Shown here in pieces: positions 63,678 to 64,000 of a stretch of DNA of 64,000 nt (the stretch's first letter is position 1; each line of letters starts with the position of its first letter). The notes beneath the pieces are model-generated. The model was not told where the DNA came from and did not search any database. It saw nothing but the letters and a program-made list of their open reading frames with translations. A program made the translations under genes and the position numbers. Source of the DNA: Candidatus Tepidiaquacellales bacterium UBA2330 (GTDB taxonomy: Bacteria > Bacteroidota > Ignavibacteria > Tepidaquicellales > Tepidaquicellaceae); assembly GCA_002344965.1 (NCBI GenBank), contig DDUU01000056.1, positions 41,868 through 105,867 on the forward strand, written 5' to 3'.

Positions 63678-63692
63678 TGCTTGTCTGAAATT

Positions 63693-63726
63693 AAACCGCT
63701 GCGGGCAATCGCGGCGGTTTTTATTT
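63693..63726 (+). terminator. Strong terminator after the SBBP cargo gene
   Basis: AAACCGCTGCG (63693-63703) pairs with CGCGGCGGTTT (63710-63720) over 11 bases with one T-G wobble and a six-base loop GGCAAT, followed by TTTATTT. Good candidate for the end of the cargo transcript. Confidence 0.8.
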
Positions 63727-63823
63727 GTGTGGAATGATTTTATATCCTTTTAGTAAGGCGAGGGCTGAGGAAATGCCGCCGGAGATTTTGAGCAGGTGAG
63801 GAAGATGATGCTTCTGAAATAAG

Positions 63824-63879
63824 TTTCAAGTTACGAATTTCAAGTTACGAATAAGATCAGGAGCAATTTCAAGTTACGA
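63824..63879. repeat. Triplicate word TTTCAAGTTACGA
   Basis: Three exact copies of a 13-base word at 63824-63836, 63838-63850 and 63867-63879, followed by GTTACGAATTACGGATT. Spacing between copies is irregular (one base, then 16). Confidence 0.7.
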
Positions 63880-63907
63880 GTTACGAATTACGGATTTAAG
63901 TTCTGAA

Positions 63908-63950
63908 AAAACCGTGTAATCCTTTAATCCGTTCAATCCGTGATTCAGAC
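63908..63950. repeat. ATCCGTG-type string, copy 2
   Basis: AAACCGTGTAATCC, then TTTAATCCG, TTCAATCCGTGATTCAGAC. It resembles 63636-63677 in order of words but differs in several bases. Confidence 0.6.
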
Positions 63951-64000
63951 AATTACGAAAGTCAGCCCTGCACAAGAAATTAACTTGTATTTTTTTTTTT

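Larger units (their letters stand above)
63587..64000. other. Non-coding tail rich in iterated words
   Basis: About 414 bases with no plausible coding frame. It holds the GTTAGCA words, two long similar strings of ATCCGTG type (63636-63677 and 63908-63950), a strong terminator (63693-63726) and three copies of TTTCAAGTTACGA (63824, 63838, 63867). No spacer-repeat regularity like CRISPR is seen. The last bases are a T run at the window end. Confidence 0.7.

Noticed and set aside
63587..64000. CRISPR array in the tail repeats
   Set aside because: The words are short, differ in length and are not separated by unique spacers of regular size.
1..64000. tRNA, rRNA, phage or insertion sequence
   Set aside because: I scanned the intergenic stretches for T-loop words, transposase-like frames and terminal repeats and found none.

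Overview
The window is AT-rich bacterial chromosome from the Bacteroidota/Chlorobiota/Ignavibacteriota group, most likely an Ignavibacteria- or Kapabacteria-like lineage. Five proteins in a row end in a type IX secretion (T9SS) type A sorting domain with the 'QN[FY]PNPFNP' form. PorX (receiver plus PglZ), a PorV/PorQ-type barrel and a DUF4835 protein are present. The lipid A and LPS genes (kdsD, lptC, an OstA-like protein) show a diderm. Most genes lack a Shine-Dalgarno sequence and several start with TTG, which also fits this group. I saw no phage, insertion sequence, CRISPR array, rRNA or tRNA, so this is ordinary chromosome with a T9SS cargo cluster at the right end.

Layout: 0.2-4 kb, a 14-blade propeller histidine kinase and its NarL-type regulator. 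4.0-4.55 kb, a gene-poor spacer. 4.5-6.4 kb, a divergent DUF4835 / PorV-like pair. 6.5-10.6 kb, aldo-keto reductase, PfkB kinase, RmlD and SerS. 10.65-12.3 kb, an orphan NuoJ and an AlkD-like HEAT protein. 12.3-17.0 kb, a three-gene molybdenum hydroxylase operon (xdhA-xdhB-xdhC). 17.2-24.6 kb (minus), porX-tsaE-tsaB-accD-panC-glmU(N-terminal half)-glmM, then a lipoprotein. 24.9-29.5 kb, RlmD, then kdsD-lptC-OstA-like. 29.5-30.0 kb, a DinB-like protein. 30.0-34.3 kb (minus), a five-gene coiled-coil / SPFH-SHOCT / three zinc-ribbon cluster resembling Bacillus YdjGHI. 34.4-40.7 kb, an exported PepSY-like protein, MutS, an ECF sigma factor, RlmN, Adk and a STAS protein. 40.8-44.8 kb, ExbB-ExbD-ExbD, two TPM-domain proteins and an HD hydrolase. 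44.8-47.6 kb, an ABC-2 exporter and a lipoprotein. 47.7-51.8 kb (minus), Fbp, rhodanese, TauE/SafE, a YacP-like nuclease and AsnS. 52.1-54.9 kb, a barrel-like exported protein, a metallo-hydrolase lipoprotein and Ada. 55.0-63.6 kb, five T9SS cargo proteins built from FG-GAP, YCF48/BNR or SBBP propeller repeats. 63.6-64 kb, non-coding DNA with iterated short words and a strong terminator.

How they fit: much of the window serves the envelope. It holds UDP-GlcNAc precursor supply (GlmM, GlmU N-terminal half), fatty acid and CoA supply (AccD, PanC), Kdo and LPS transport (KdsD, LptC, OstA-like), T9SS control (PorX), energy coupling (ExbBD) and a probable membrane-maintenance module (SPFH cluster). 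The most interesting items are the SPFH/zinc-ribbon cluster, the 239-bp near-identical sorting-domain DNA shared by the last two cargo genes, the porX-led operon, and several partner genes found without their usual partners (NuoJ, TPM without LemA, ExbBD without TonB).
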